A stretch of 64,000 nt of DNA. Source: Ignavibacteriota bacterium (GTDB lineage: Bacteria; Bacteroidota; Ignavibacteria; UBA10030). The position numbers and the translations under genes were made by a program. The notes beneath the pieces were generated by a model, which worked only from the letters and a program-made list of their open reading frames with translations, was not told the DNA's origin and made no database searches. This document shows positions 33,460-42,744 of the stretch, in pieces (the first letter of the stretch is position 1; each line of letters starts with the position of its first letter). The stretch lies in NCBI GenBank assembly GCA_003170475.1, contig PMZI01000082.1, positions 18,697 to 82,696 on the forward strand. Reading direction: 5' to 3'.

Positions 33460-34029
33460 CTATTTCTTCCGTCGAGCAGATGCCTCGATATATCGGGAAA
33501 ATGATTCTGGCTTTCCGGGAGGCGCAATTTCAAAAGTAATGGCGATCTTGTCCGTTCCTGATTTTGCATTCGTCAATCGAAAGCGCGGCGTTGACGGTAC
33601 CGCATCGCTGACGAAGACGACGGAATTGGAATCGCTGGAGATGGTCACACTGTAGTTGATCACGTGCTGCTCATTATCGAAGTACGTTGCACGCGTTTTC
33701 CCGTTTTCCTGAAATACAATCATCAGATCGTCGTGCCTGAATGCCGGCCGGTCCTTTGTGGCCGGATACGTGACAAAGTTTTTTCGAACCAGAACGGTAT
33801 TCTGAAGATCGAACGAAAACGTAAATCCTCCCGTTCCTTCTCCTGGCGCCCCGGTGTCTTCGCCAACCCATTCTCCCATGAGGAACTTGAATGCGTTCCA
33901 GTTGATCACGGATGATGATTGTTGTACCGACGACGGATGTATCACCAGGCCAACGAACACGACAGCGAAAATGCTCCAACGTGCGATCTTCCGACTGAGG
34001 CGGCGAATCGAGTTCCCAAATGTTGCCAT
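33460..34029 (-). CDS. Exported DUF1579-like beta-barrel protein
   Basis: The 189-aa protein starts with basic residues and a signal-anchor (SRKIARWSIFAVVFVGLVIHPSSVQQ). The rest is beta-rich with FKFLMGEWVGEDTGAPGEGTGGFTFSFD, LMIVFQENGKTRATYFDNEQHVINY and FRLTNAKSGTDKIAITFEIAPPGK. This arrangement resembles DUF1579 and related lipocalin-like families, so the protein may bind a hydrophobic ligand in the periplasm. A cytoplasmic relative is at 28.2-28.7 kb. GGGAG lies about 10 nt before the ATG. The function is unknown. Confidence 0.7.
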   Translation of the reverse strand: MATFGNSIRRLSRKIARWSIFAVVFVGLVIHPSSVQQSSSVINWNAFKFLMGEWVGEDTGAPGEGTGGFTFSFDLQNTVLVRKNFVTYPATKDRPAFRHDDLMIVFQENGKTRATYFDNEQHVINYSVTISSDSNSVVFVSDAVPSTPRFRLTNAKSGTDKIAITFEIAPPGKPESFSRYIEASARRKK

Positions 34030-34092
34030 GATCGATTCTCTCCCTTGCAGGATGATGAATGCTTATGAAGAACCTGGTGGCAATCGCTCCGT

Positions 34093-34506
34093 TTATCGGA
34101 ATGACTTCTTTGCCTCTCCCGGTTTGTAGGGGCGCAGAGCGAATGCCGACCACGTCTCATTGACCGAAATGAGAGTAATCCACTTGAGATCCGCCTTCTT
34201 CAATACGTCCCACCCTTTGTCGCGTGTGAGGTCAGTCTGAATTTGCGAAGAACCCTTTGGGAATGAGATCCAGAGAATACTCTGTGGATTGAGAGCTCGA
34301 ATCGCTCGAGGTGCCATGCGTCCAAGCTCCGCTTTGCTCTTCACAAAAAGCTGAACCCAATCATATGTTCCTTTCAGGTCCGTTGCTACGGAGACGCTGG
34401 CAGGCAGAGGTGAAAGATCTTTGAGATAGTTCGCCGGGGCGGCAACGATGGCCGCATGGAGTCCGGGCTTGAGCTTCAGCTTGACTGCAAGGGGGCTGAT
34501 TGCCAT
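34093..34506 (-). CDS. DUF3052-like protein
   Basis: From ATG 34506 (after AAGGA) the product is 137 aa. The run LKPGLHAAIVAAPANYLKDL, YDWVQLFVKSKAELGRMAPRAIRALNPQSILWISFPKG and LISVNETWSAFALRPYK follows the DUF3052 layout, in which the last element ends with a W...R segment. There is no signal peptide. The biochemical role of the family is not known. The track version from 34581 includes 25 extra residues drawn from the repeat just upstream. Confidence 0.7.
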   Translation of the reverse strand: MAISPLAVKLKLKPGLHAAIVAAPANYLKDLSPLPASVSVATDLKGTYDWVQLFVKSKAELGRMAPRAIRALNPQSILWISFPKGSSQIQTDLTRDKGWDVLKKADLKWITLISVNETWSAFALRPYKPGEAKKSFR

Positions 34507-34551
34507 ACGGTTCCTTGTTCCATCTAGGAGGATGCTGAAAAACAAAATTTG

Positions 34552-34619
34552 GTCACGTTGAGCGAAGTCGAAACGTCTCAATGATGCAAATGACAGGGTT
34601 CGACTCCGCTCACCCTGAC
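34552..34619. repeat. Imperfect inverted repeat (GAGCGAAGTCGAA family)
   Basis: GTCACGTTGAGCGAAGTCGAAACG (34552-34575) and the reverse complement of 34596-34619 (GTCAGGGTGAGCGGAGTCGAACCC) pair over 24 positions with few mismatches. The word GAGCGAAG also occurs in the dispersed repeats at 15.2 and 61.3 kb. It lies between the DUF3052-like gene and the amidase gene. Confidence 0.7.
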
Positions 34620-34655
34620 GGTTTTGCCTTCTTGGATGCCTTTTTCCGCATCCTG

Positions 34656-36332
34656 CTAGTGTTGATCGATTCGCACGTTAGCCGTCGGCAAGAACCGCGG
34701 TGGTTTACGGTGCTTCGTAGCCTGCTCGAATGCATAGGCGATCTTGATCAAGGTGGATTCGCTCCATGCCCGTCCGAAGAAGGAAATGCCCACGGGCAAG
34801 CCGAACACAAATCCCGCCGGGACGGTGATGCTCGGATAGCCTGCCACTGCCGCCGCTGTTGTGCTGCCGGACAGGAAATGATCTCCTGTGACAAGATCTG
34901 TGCACCAGGCAGGACTTTCACTGGGCGCAACAAGAGCATCGAGCTTGAATTTGTCCATGATAGCGTCGATTCCTTCAGCGCGTGCGAGCCGCAGATTGTT
35001 ATCCCTTGCTTCGATGTATTCTTTCTCCGTCAAAGGCCCTTTGGCTTCTGCCTGGATGAATGTCTCTTGCTGAAAGTAAGGCATCTCTTTCTCTTTGTTC
35101 CGTTCATTGAACTCGATGATCTCCTTGAGTGTGTGCACAGGAGCGCTCGAGCCCAGTCGCGCAAGATAGGCGTTCATGTCGGCTTTGAGTTCATACCGTA
35201 GCACTAGGCCCTCGTTTTTGTCGAGCTGACCGAGAGTGTCGGCGTCTGCCGGGTCCACCATGGTTGCGCCGTTCTGTTTCATAACATCAAAGGCTCTCGC
35301 CATCAACGCGTCGACTAACTCGTGGAAGCCGAAGTAGCGACGCACCACACCAATCCTCGTACCCTGGAGTCCCTTGATATCAAGAAATTGAGTGTAGTCA
35401 CTAGAAGATTTTCCACGGCTTTCGAGCGTTGCCTTGTCCTCTGGGTCTATTCCGGAAAGTGCGCTCAAGAGAATGGCCGCATCTTTGACTGTTCGGGTCA
35501 TCGGTCCCGCGGTGTCCTGCGTGTGCGATATGGGAATGATGCCTGTACGGCTGATGAGGCCAACCGTTGGCTTGATCCCGACGACACTGTGAATTGAGGC
35601 AGGGCTGATAACGGAACCGTCCGTCTCAGTGCCAACAGCCACGCCGCAGAGATTTGCTGCGACGGCCGCTCCTGATCCGGCGCTTGAACCAGAAGTGTTT
35701 CGATCCAGTGCGTAAGGATTCTTTGTCAAGCCGCCTCTGCCACTCCAACCGCTCGTTGAGCGACTGGAACGAATGTTTGCCCATTCGCTGAGATTTGTCT
35801 TTCCGAGGATAATTGCTCCGGCTTGTCTCAATTGATGTGCCACAAAGGAATCAGCCGGTGGTTTCGATCCCACGAGTGCAAGTGACCCTGCCGTTGTTGC
35901 CATCTTGTCTGCAGTATCGATGTTGTCTTTGATCAACACGGGAATACCGTGCAGGAGGCCGCGGGGACCCTTTTCCTTTCGCTCTTTGTCGAGAGCGTCT
36001 GCGATGGTGAGTGCGTCCGGATTCAATTCGATGACGGTCCGGAGTTCGGGTCCATTCCGGTCGATAGACTTGATGCGTTCGATATATTTCTCCGCGATGG
36101 AACGGGCGGTATATTTTCCCGAACTCATTCCTGCCTGGAGCTCCGTGATGGTGATCTCGTCGAGCTCGAACGGCTTGCTCTCCAACGACGGAAGGGAGGG
36201 ATGATTGATCTCGGTTGCGGTGGCCAAGCCTGGAATTGTTGCAGCGATGATGCCACCGGTGAGGCCGGTCTTCAGAAAATCGCGTCGGTCGAGCTGTCGG
36301 GCTCCGGAATTTGGTTTCTGCTTGAGCTTCAT
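34656..36332 (-). CDS. Tat-exported amidase (amidase-signature family)
   Basis: The 558-aa enzyme carries the Ser-cisSer-Lys triad: Lys135 in PVLIKDNID, the GSSAGSG loop near residue 216, and Ser240 in [13 protein letters not shown]. The N-terminus has a twin-arginine signal ([26 protein letters not shown]), so it folds in the cytoplasm and is exported. ATG 36332 follows AAGGAAGG. These enzymes hydrolyse C-terminal or small amides. A nearby amidohydrolase, enolase-superfamily racemase/OSBS and two cupins in the same direction suggest a role in amide or N-acyl compound breakdown, but this link is inference. Confidence 0.92.
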   Translation of the reverse strand: MKLKQKPNSGARQLDRRDFLKTGLTGGIIAATIPGLATATEINHPSLPSLESKPFELDEITITELQAGMSSGKYTARSIAEKYIERIKSIDRNGPELRTVIELNPDALTIADALDKERKEKGPRGLLHGIPVLIKDNIDTADKMATTAGSLALVGSKPPADSFVAHQLRQAGAIILGKTNLSEWANIRSSRSTSGWSGRGGLTKNPYALDRNTSGSSAGSGAAVAANLCGVAVGTETDGSVISPASIHSVVGIKPTVGLISRTGIIPISHTQDTAGPMTRTVKDAAILLSALSGIDPEDKATLESRGKSSSDYTQFLDIKGLQGTRIGVVRRYFGFHELVDALMARAFDVMKQNGATMVDPADADTLGQLDKNEGLVLRYELKADMNAYLARLGSSAPVHTLKEIIEFNERNKEKEMPYFQQETFIQAEAKGPLTEKEYIEARDNNLRLARAEGIDAIMDKFKLDALVAPSESPAWCTDLVTGDHFLSGSTTAAAVAGYPSITVPAGFVFGLPVGISFFGRAWSESTLIKIAYAFEQATKHRKPPRFLPTANVRIDQH

Positions 36333-36449
36333 GCAATACCTTCCTTTAGAGTGAAAAGGGGGGAGATCCTTCAAGAATCTTTTCGCCTTCGAGTATCTCT
36401 GAAAACGGAATGAACACGTTCAATTCGATGGCTTGGCCTTGTTGTTCAT

Positions 36450-36797
36450 TCATTCACCGAGATTGACGCGATCTCCGGCTGTTGTAGGGGACGAGATGAC
36501 AAGAAAATGTGCGTCCGTGTCCGATGTGTTTGTGACACGATGGTGCTGCATCGGCGCAATTTCGAGGGAGTCGCCAGGAGTCAAAGGCGTCTTGCTTCCA
36601 GCGACTTCGATTTCCAGTTGTCCTTGAAGAACGTAAAACAGCTGTCTGGCGCGGGCATGGTAATGCAAGATTTCACCGAGTCCTGGTGGGATCCGTTCCT
36701 GGATAACAGAGAGATCTTCCCGATTCAGGAGCCGCCAGCCGTCACAACCAGCTCCCCATGTGTAATGCTCTGCATTTTCTTTGTTTTGTCCTGCCAT
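36450..36797 (-). CDS. Cupin-domain protein
   Basis: The 115-aa single-domain cupin shows motif 1 EILHYHARARQLFYVLQGQLEIEV and motif 2 LTPGDSLEIAPMQHHRV, with His/Glu metal ligands. ATG 36797 starts 8 nt after the stop of the upstream membrane-protein gene, so the two may be cotranscribed. The track start at 36872 lies inside that gene. Small cupins are metal-dependent dioxygenases, isomerases or binding proteins; the sequence does not say which. Confidence 0.85.
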   Translation of the reverse strand: MAGQNKENAEHYTWGAGCDGWRLLNREDLSVIQERIPPGLGEILHYHARARQLFYVLQGQLEIEVAGSKTPLTPGDSLEIAPMQHHRVTNTSDTDAHFLVISSPTTAGDRVNLGE

Positions 36798-36804
36798 CTC
36801 GTGA

Positions 36805-37275
36805 TCACCTGATGGTTTCTGCGATTGTTCCCGCCGGCTCCTTGAGCAGGCCTTTTGATCTGAAGATATCAATCAGCCTCGGCTTCACAAGCTTGTGCTG
36901 ATCATAGGTCAACTCACCAAGGTCGATGTGAATTGTCCCGCCCCCTTTGGTCCTGAGGATGAGAGCGAACATCTTGATTTCGGCGAGGGCAAGGTCTTCC
37001 CAGTGGAGGTCAATGAGTGTAGAGTACCCTGTTCTGCCCCGGATTCCCTGATCATCAATTCTTATTGAGTATTCCTTCGTCAGACGCGGCAGAACAATTA
37101 TCGCCGCCAACAAAGCAACCCCATACGCAATTGCGAAGCGGGGAAACCATATGAAAGTGCCCGAATATGTAATCCCTTGTGCGATGAAGAGTATGGCGCA
37201 GATTATCTGTGTGACGCTGAACCATTGCGGGCCAAAGGTCAGCTTCTCTTTGACAGGAATCCTTAGATCTTCCAT
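36805..37275 (-). CDS. Two-TM membrane protein of unknown function
   Basis: The 156-aa product has two transmembrane helices (SVTQIICAILFIAQGITY, FAIAYGVALLAAIIVL) followed by a cytoplasmic domain with a strand pattern (YSIRIDDQGIRGRTGYSTLIDLHWEDLA). This resembles small PH-like or STM3941-like bacterial membrane proteins. There is no catalytic motif. GGAG five bases before the ATG supports the start. It is followed closely by the cupin gene. Confidence 0.68.
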   Translation of the reverse strand: MEDLRIPVKEKLTFGPQWFSVTQIICAILFIAQGITYSGTFIWFPRFAIAYGVALLAAIIVLPRLTKEYSIRIDDQGIRGRTGYSTLIDLHWEDLALAEIKMFALILRTKGGGTIHIDLGELTYDQHKLVKPRLIDIFRSKGLLKEPAGTIAETIR

Positions 37276-37322
37276 ACTCGCTCCAAACGATGTGAGTGCC
37301 GGTCGATGTACTTCGAGTGACT

Positions 37323-39050
37323 CTAGGGTTTCAACGATTTCTCTTTAAATGCTTCTTTGCCTTCAAAGAATGTCATCACCACCCGGGCTTTGCCGATGTC
37401 TGTCACCGGAATGTTGAAGAGATTCTTGTCGAGCACGATCAGGTCAGCCAACTTGCCGACTTCGAGGGAGCCGGTGGATTTCTCAAGGAAGTTGGCGTAG
37501 GCCCCGTTGATGGTGAAGCTCGCGATCATCTGGTCCAACGTTGCGTTTTCTCCGGGCCAGAGAACCTCTTTTGGATCGACGGTCTCCGGACGGCTCCGGG
37601 TCATTCCTGTTTGGATCGCCACAAGAGGATCACAAGGAATAGTGACCGAATAGTCGCTGGAGGAGGTCACCTTCACTCCGGCCTTGAAGAAGCTCTCCAT
37701 CGGATATTCGGCATCTGCACGTTCCTGACCGAGATATGGCACCTGGATGTTATAGTAGTAGTCATCTTTCATGAACCAGTACGGCTGTGTTACCGCGATG
37801 ACACCAAGCTTCTTGAAACGGAGGATGTCGTCAGGGGAAACGAGTTGAAGATGAGTGATGAGGTTTCGTGAATCACGCGGGCCATTCTGCTTGGTTGCGT
37901 GCGCAAAGGCATCCAGCGTCACACCTGTTGCTCCATCGCCAATGGCATGAACGTGAATTTGCACGCCGTTCTTGTCGAGCTCGGCGCACATGGCATTGAG
38001 ATCTTCGGGCTTCCAGAGGAGTTCGCCCCTGGAGTTCGGCACGTGTTTGTACGGTTCCTTGAGATAGGCAGTGCTTCCCTCGACGACACCATCGATGTAG
38101 ATCTTCGCTGCCAGAATCTGGAAATGAGGTCCTTTGTGCTTCGCCCGTTCCGCCGTAATCGCTGCGACTTGTTTAAGTCCATCCTTCGGACTGACATACA
38201 GTGAACCGCGGAAACGCATGGCGAGTCGATTCTCTTTCTCAAGCATTTTGTATGCTGCGATCTCGTTGCTCTCGAGGTCGATGTCAGCGTCATGCGCCAT
38301 CGTGATGCCGAACGCCAGAGCCATTTGCTGATATGCTTCGTAGCCTTTCATCAATTCGTCAATGCTGTAGTCCGGGAACAACTTTGCAACCAGACCTGCA
38401 GCACTCTCCCGGAGTGTCCCTGTCGGTTCACCTGTGATGGGATCGAGTTCAATGACGCCTCCTTCTGGACTTGGAGTGTTCTTCGTAATGCCAGCCAGCT
38501 CGAGAGCCTTTGAATTCACCCACTTCGAATGTCCATCCTCCGAAGAAAGCGAAACAGGAATGTCGTTGACGATCTCGTCGATGAGCTTCTTGTCAGGACC
38601 TGTTTTCGGGAAGAGCGTGTTGCTCCAACCACGACCCTTGAGATACTTTGCCCCTGCATGACTTGCGTAGTACTCCCGAATGGCTTTCTGATACTCCGGA
38701 ACAGTCCGCACGCTATTGAAGCTGATTTCATAGAACTGCTTGTATGCGCCGGAGGGATGACAGTGGCTGTCAATAAAACCGGGGAGGATCATGCGACCGC
38801 CGAGATCGATGACCTGTGTCTCTGTGCCGACAAATCTCGAGACATTGTCGTTATGGCCTACGAATACAATTCTTCCGTTCCGGATTGCCAACGCCTCCGC
38901 CACTGTGCGCTTCTGATCAACAGTATAAATGTATGCGTTACGGAGAACGAAATCTGCCGCGGAAGGATTTTGTCGTTGCTGTGCGGCAGAAGGAAGTGAT
39001 GAGCAGATCGTACAATAGAAAGAAAGGGCAAGTAGCTGTGCAGCGTTCAA
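37323..39050 (-). CDS. Exported amidohydrolase (YtcJ-like, amidohydrolase_3)
   Basis: The 575-aa product is a metal-dependent TIM-barrel hydrolase. It has the small N-terminal beta domain (LRNAYIYTVDQKRTVAEALAIRNGRI), HxH in GFIDSHCHPSG, a Lys-region AKIYIDGVVEG, then VHAIGDGA, THLQLV and the Asp in SSDYSV. The C-terminal beta domain reads GSLEVGKLADLIVLDKN. I chose TTG 39050 because AAGGAGG lies four bases upstream and a signal peptide begins there (LLALSFYCTICSSLPSAAQ). The track GTG at 39089 lacks a site. It is periplasmic. Substrates in the family include N-substituted amides and cyclic amides. The adjacent racemase/OSBS gene may act on related compounds. Confidence 0.9.
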   Translation of the reverse strand: MNAAQLLALSFYCTICSSLPSAAQQRQNPSAADFVLRNAYIYTVDQKRTVAEALAIRNGRIVFVGHNDNVSRFVGTETQVIDLGGRMILPGFIDSHCHPSGAYKQFYEISFNSVRTVPEYQKAIREYYASHAGAKYLKGRGWSNTLFPKTGPDKKLIDEIVNDIPVSLSSEDGHSKWVNSKALELAGITKNTPSPEGGVIELDPITGEPTGTLRESAAGLVAKLFPDYSIDELMKGYEAYQQMALAFGITMAHDADIDLESNEIAAYKMLEKENRLAMRFRGSLYVSPKDGLKQVAAITAERAKHKGPHFQILAAKIYIDGVVEGSTAYLKEPYKHVPNSRGELLWKPEDLNAMCAELDKNGVQIHVHAIGDGATGVTLDAFAHATKQNGPRDSRNLITHLQLVSPDDILRFKKLGVIAVTQPYWFMKDDYYYNIQVPYLGQERADAEYPMESFFKAGVKVTSSSDYSVTIPCDPLVAIQTGMTRSRPETVDPKEVLWPGENATLDQMIASFTINGAYANFLEKSTGSLEVGKLADLIVLDKNLFNIPVTDIGKARVVMTFFEGKEAFKEKSLKP

Positions 39051-39154
39051 GAAGCCTCCTTCGTGATCAGGTGGCTGGTATGTGTCCACTCAATCGAGCG
39101 GTCGGGCAAACAGTCGGGTATTCTCGCAGTCTGGGTGAGACCGGAAAACTGGAA

Positions 39155-40267
39155 CTACTTCGCTGAGAAGTCTTCATGGTGCTGAGTGACGTGGTTCAGT
39201 TGTTCCATCACGACTTCAACGCCAATGCCTGGCATGGTCGGCACAACCATTGTCCCATCGGGCAGAACCCGGAAGGGAGGATCAACGATATCCTGCTTGT
39301 AGTATCGATCGCTGGCAGAGATGTCGCCGGGCAGCTTGAAATTCGGCAGCGAGGCAAGAGCGACGTTTCCTGCACGACCGATGCCGGATTCCAGCATTCC
39401 ACCGTGCCAGACAGGAGTGCTCTTCGACGCGCAGAAATCATGAATAGCCTTTGATTCCGTAAATCCTCCCACTCGGCCCGGCTTGATATTGATGCTGCGG
39501 CAACTCTTCAGTTCGAGAGCGACACGTGCGTCGGAGAGAGATTGCACACTTTCATCCAGGCAGATGGGAGTGTTCAACTCTTGTTGAAGCCTGGAGTGGT
39601 CATACAGGTCATCGTAGCCGAGGGGCTGTTCGATCAGTAAGAGGCCGTAGTTGTCCATGGCCTTGAACACATTCACATCGCTGAGCTGATACGAGCAGTT
39701 CGCGTCGACCTGAAACAAAATGTCGGGATACTCTTTGCGGATCGCACTGATCAATTCCAGGTCATTCCCGGGCTCGATCTTGATCTTAATTCGTTTATAC
39801 CCTTCTTCCAGATAGCTGGCCACTCTTTGGAGCAACTCGCTGATCGATTCCTGCATACCGATGCTGACGCCGACGTCAATACGATCTTTGACTCCACCAA
39901 GCATCTCCGAGAGGGGGATATTCCTTTCCTTCGCAATAGCATCCCACAGAGCTGCCTCCAGTCCCGCTTTTGCCATCCTGTGACCGCGTACCCGTGCACA
40001 GAATCCGATGGCCTCGTCGACAGAGACGATTCTTTTGCCCAGCAGGCTCGGTATCAAATAATCGCGAAGAATATGCCAGGCAGTATTCACCGTCTCGTAG
40101 GAATAGAACGGATTTCCCTGAGCAACGCATTCGCCCCAGCCCGTGACGCCATCACCATCCAAACGAATGATGATGTGCTCCTCGTGTGTCTCGACTCCCA
40201 TCGAGGTGACAAACGGAGCGACGAGCTCCATCTTTATATATCGCAGCTCAATTCTCTTGATCAACAT
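39155..40267 (-). CDS. Enolase-superfamily enzyme: o-succinylbenzoate synthase / N-acylamino acid racemase type
   Basis: From ATG 40267 the 370-aa product has the MenC/NAAAR pattern: N-terminal capping domain (FVTSMGVETHEEHIIIRLDGDGVTGWGEC), KxK in YKRIKIKIEPG, metal ligands in QVDANCSY, IEQPL and CLDESV, and the acid/base Lys in INIKPGRVGG. The ending WHGGMLESGIGRAGN is also typical. OSBS makes a menaquinone precursor; NAAAR racemises N-acyl amino acids, and many enzymes do both. No other men genes are nearby, whereas an amidase and an amidohydrolase are, which favours the racemase side. That choice is inference. Confidence 0.88.
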   Translation of the reverse strand: MLIKRIELRYIKMELVAPFVTSMGVETHEEHIIIRLDGDGVTGWGECVAQGNPFYSYETVNTAWHILRDYLIPSLLGKRIVSVDEAIGFCARVRGHRMAKAGLEAALWDAIAKERNIPLSEMLGGVKDRIDVGVSIGMQESISELLQRVASYLEEGYKRIKIKIEPGNDLELISAIRKEYPDILFQVDANCSYQLSDVNVFKAMDNYGLLLIEQPLGYDDLYDHSRLQQELNTPICLDESVQSLSDARVALELKSCRSINIKPGRVGGFTESKAIHDFCASKSTPVWHGGMLESGIGRAGNVALASLPNFKLPGDISASDRYYKQDIVDPPFRVLPDGTMVVPTMPGIGVEVVMEQLNHVTQHHEDFSAK

Positions 40268-40293
40268 GAATCTTCTATCCCTTCGATCTGTTC

Positions 40294-40713
40294 CTACTTT
40301 GGTTTTGCGACGACGTAAAGGTAGCGCATCGGCACCGATCCTGTGTTGACAACGTCGTGCTCCGTCATCGGCGGACAATAGGCAACGACATTAGGCTTGA
40401 GTTTTAGTGTTTGTCCACCCGTGATCCTCATTTCCCCGGAGCCAGCGAGGACGATGACGGCCTCCTCGTAGCTCTTGGTCGAGTGCTTGCCCACCGATTT
40501 GGCGGGAGCCAGGGTCACGAGGCCGGATTCCATCGAGACAGTTTGCGGTGGGCCGGCTAATATCTTCTGATAGTCGATTGAACCCACATTGAGTTCAACT
40601 ACGAGAGGTTTTGCCTTCGGATCTTTAATCTGCGCGCAGGCACAAGAAACAATCACCAGAAACAAACCAGTCGATAGTATCAGGCTCATGCCAAGAACGG
40701 ACTTGGTATTCAT
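40294..40713 (-). CDS. Secreted cupin protein
   Basis: The 139-aa product has a signal peptide (MNTKSVLGMSLILSTGLFLVIVSCACAQ) and one cupin domain. It includes PAKSVGKHSTKSYEEAVIVLAGSGEMRI (motif 1) and VVAYCPPMTEHDVVNTG (motif 2) with His/Glu/His ligands. ATG 40713 is chosen because it gives the signal peptide and is preceded by purine-rich GAAGAG. The VSCACA region could also serve as a weak lipobox. It is probably a periplasmic metal-binding enzyme or binding protein. It sits directly upstream of the racemase/OSBS gene with a 26-nt gap. Confidence 0.82.
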   Translation of the reverse strand: MNTKSVLGMSLILSTGLFLVIVSCACAQIKDPKAKPLVVELNVGSIDYQKILAGPPQTVSMESGLVTLAPAKSVGKHSTKSYEEAVIVLAGSGEMRITGGQTLKLKPNVVAYCPPMTEHDVVNTGSVPMRYLYVVAKPK

Positions 40714-40820
40714 CTCTTCTTTACTCCAAATGGTCAAAGCGGGGTACAATCGCATCCGAAAGCTGCATGTCGACAGCGTCTTCGCGAGCATCCGGACGCC
40801 TTTCGTCGTATTCCGAATCG

Positions 40821-41318
40821 TCAGCCGCGAACGAATTTCTCTGCTTTTGTTCCGCAGATCGGGCAATCTTTCGTGGGCTTGCCAAGCTCGATATAACCGC
40901 AGACCGGGCAGAGATAGAATTCCACGTCTGTCAGGTCTTTTCCCTGTTTTGCTGACTCCAAGGCGAGTGCGTACAACTTCGCATGCACGGCCTCTGCCTC
41001 GACGGCGTAACCAAACATCCGCTTCGCTTTGTGGTTGTCTGCTTCTGCCTGCTTCAGCATCGGCGGATACATTTTCGTGTACTCATAGGTCTCTCCGTCG
41101 ATTGCAGCCTGCAAGTTCTGAGCAGTCGAGCCAACGCCTTCAAGTGATTTGAAATGACCTTCTGCATGAATCTTCTCCGCTTCAGCAGTAAGCTTAAACA
41201 AACGGGCAATATTGCGAAGCCCTTCCTGCTCTGCCTTCTTTGCAAAGTTGGTGTATTTCTGGAATGCCTGACTCTCGCCGGCGAAAGCTTCCTTGAGATT
41301 GTCTATTGTTGTAGCCAT
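40821..41318 (-). CDS. rbr: Rubrerythrin
   Basis: The 165-aa protein has a ferritin-like di-iron helical bundle (KEAFAGESQAFQKYTNFAKKAEQEG, AEAEKIHAEGHF, AAIDGETYEYTKMYPP, AEAVHAKLY) and a C-terminal rubredoxin-like iron site with two CxxC pairs (LCPVCGYIELG, DCPICGTKAEKF). Rubrerythrin reduces hydrogen peroxide in the cytoplasm of anaerobes and microaerophiles. ATG 41318 follows GGGAGG. Its presence, with ferritin, suggests an anaerobic or microaerobic lifestyle. It appears monocistronic. Confidence 0.95.
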   Translation of the reverse strand: MATTIDNLKEAFAGESQAFQKYTNFAKKAEQEGLRNIARLFKLTAEAEKIHAEGHFKSLEGVGSTAQNLQAAIDGETYEYTKMYPPMLKQAEADNHKAKRMFGYAVEAEAVHAKLYALALESAKQGKDLTDVEFYLCPVCGYIELGKPTKDCPICGTKAEKFVRG

Positions 41319-41391
41319 ACCGAACCTCCCGTTCAAGTACTGACTGTGATATGTAATTTGCATCGAAAAGTCTTTGGCGAGAGAATCCTCC

Positions 41392-42390
41392 CTACTGTCC
41401 TGACAGAATTCTCTCTATTGCCTGATATTCTTCCTGTGAAAATGCCAGATTCTTCAACGCGCCAACACCATCATCGATTTGTGCTTTGCTGCTTGCGCCG
41501 ATGAGCGCCGATGTGACTTCGCTGCAGCGCAACACCCAGGCAAGAGCCATTTGCGCCATGGACTGACCGCGCACCTTGGCAAGTTCATTCAACTGGCGGA
41601 CTTTGCCCAGCTTCTCTTCGGTAACCTGCTCCCGTTTGAGGAATCCGTGCGGTTTGGCAGCCCGCGAGTTTTTGGGGATTCCGTTCAGATATTTGTTTGT
41701 CAGGATCCCCTGTGCGAGAGGGGAGAACGGGATGCACCCGATGCCTTCTTCGTTCAAAACTCCAAGCAGTCCGTTTTCTATCCAACGGTTGAACATACTG
41801 TAACTTGGCTGATGAATCAAGCACGGCGTGCCCAGTCCGCGTAGCATCCGGGAGGCCTGACGCGTCTGATCCGCTGAGTACGAAGAAATTCCGACATACA
41901 GAGCTTTCCCACTTCGGACAATCTGATCGAGTGCCTGCATGGTTTCTTCCAGCGGAGTTTCGGGGTCGGGACGATGGCTATAGAATATGTCAACATACTC
42001 CAACCCCATTCTTCGCAGGCTCTGGTCGAGGCTGGCAATGAGGTATTTTCTCGATCCCCATTCTCCGTACGGTCCGGGCCACATCAAGTAGCCCGCCTTC
42101 GTCGAGATGATCAACTCGTCGCGGTACGGAGCAAAGTCCTTCCGGAAGATCTTGCCGAAGTTTTCTTCGGCGGATCCGGGAGGCGGGCCGTAATTGTTCG
42201 CCAGATCGAAATGGGTGATGCCGAGGTTGAATGCATGTCTGAGCATCGCCCGCGAATTTTCAAGCGAGTCGACTCCGCCGAAATTGTGCCAGAGTCCAAG
42301 AGCGATCGCCGGCAGCTTCAGGCCGCTGCGTCCGCATCGATTGTACGTCATTGAGTTGTAGCGCGTCTCTTTGGGATGATAAGGAGGCAT
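41392..42390 (-). CDS. Aldo/keto reductase (YghZ-like)
   Basis: The 332-aa NADPH-dependent TIM-barrel reductase has catalytic Asp and Tyr in ITHFDLANNYGPPPGSAEENFG, the Lys in IISTKAGYLMWPGPYGEWGS and a His in DIFYSHRPDPETP. The C-terminal NADPH-binding region reads VTSALIGASSKAQIDDGVGAL. This pattern, including the GPPPGSAE insert, matches YghZ/L-glyceraldehyde-3-phosphate reductase and Kv-beta-like AKRs. It probably detoxifies aldehydes such as methylglyoxal. The neighbouring genes do not define a pathway. Confidence 0.92.
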   Translation of the reverse strand: MPPYHPKETRYNSMTYNRCGRSGLKLPAIALGLWHNFGGVDSLENSRAMLRHAFNLGITHFDLANNYGPPPGSAEENFGKIFRKDFAPYRDELIISTKAGYLMWPGPYGEWGSRKYLIASLDQSLRRMGLEYVDIFYSHRPDPETPLEETMQALDQIVRSGKALYVGISSYSADQTRQASRMLRGLGTPCLIHQPSYSMFNRWIENGLLGVLNEEGIGCIPFSPLAQGILTNKYLNGIPKNSRAAKPHGFLKREQVTEEKLGKVRQLNELAKVRGQSMAQMALAWVLRCSEVTSALIGASSKAQIDDGVGALKNLAFSQEEYQAIERILSGQ

Positions 42391-42406
42391 GTCCTATTCT
42401 CCGCGA

Positions 42407-42673
42407 TCAATCGTTGAGTAGAATTATTTCCGGTTTTCCAATTACTCCTGATTGCTCACCGGCCTGTGTCGCCTCCGGCGCCTTGGTGAAGGCCTTCGCG
42501 ACATCCATGTTATCGACTTTGAAGAGATACACGATTTGGTTCGGGTCGTTGGTTGCCCGGAGAAGGTACAGGAGATGAAGACCTGACTTCTTTTGTGCTT
42601 CAGCGTGAGAAGTAAAGATCTTGTGCCATCGTTCGAAATCGTGAACGCGGTGCTTACACAACATGTAGGTCAT
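42407..42673 (-). CDS. Small uncharacterised protein (ferredoxin-like dimeric barrel type)
   Basis: The 88-aa product reads MLCKHRVHDFERWHKIFTSHAEAQKKSG and then LYLLRATNDPNQIVYLFKVDNMDVAKAF, a beta-alpha-beta pattern typical of small dimeric alpha/beta-barrel proteins (cyclase-like or Dabb-like). No catalytic residue is assigned. It is followed, 16 nt downstream in the same direction, by the aldo/keto reductase gene, so the two may be cotranscribed. Confidence 0.65.
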   Translation of the reverse strand: MTYMLCKHRVHDFERWHKIFTSHAEAQKKSGLHLLYLLRATNDPNQIVYLFKVDNMDVAKAFTKAPEATQAGEQSGVIGKPEIILLND

Positions 42674-42744
42674 TGTTCTCTCACCATGAACTCAGAGTAC
42701 CAGAACGGATCGCTCGTTTTGCGGGATTGCTTCAGGCGCCAGCG

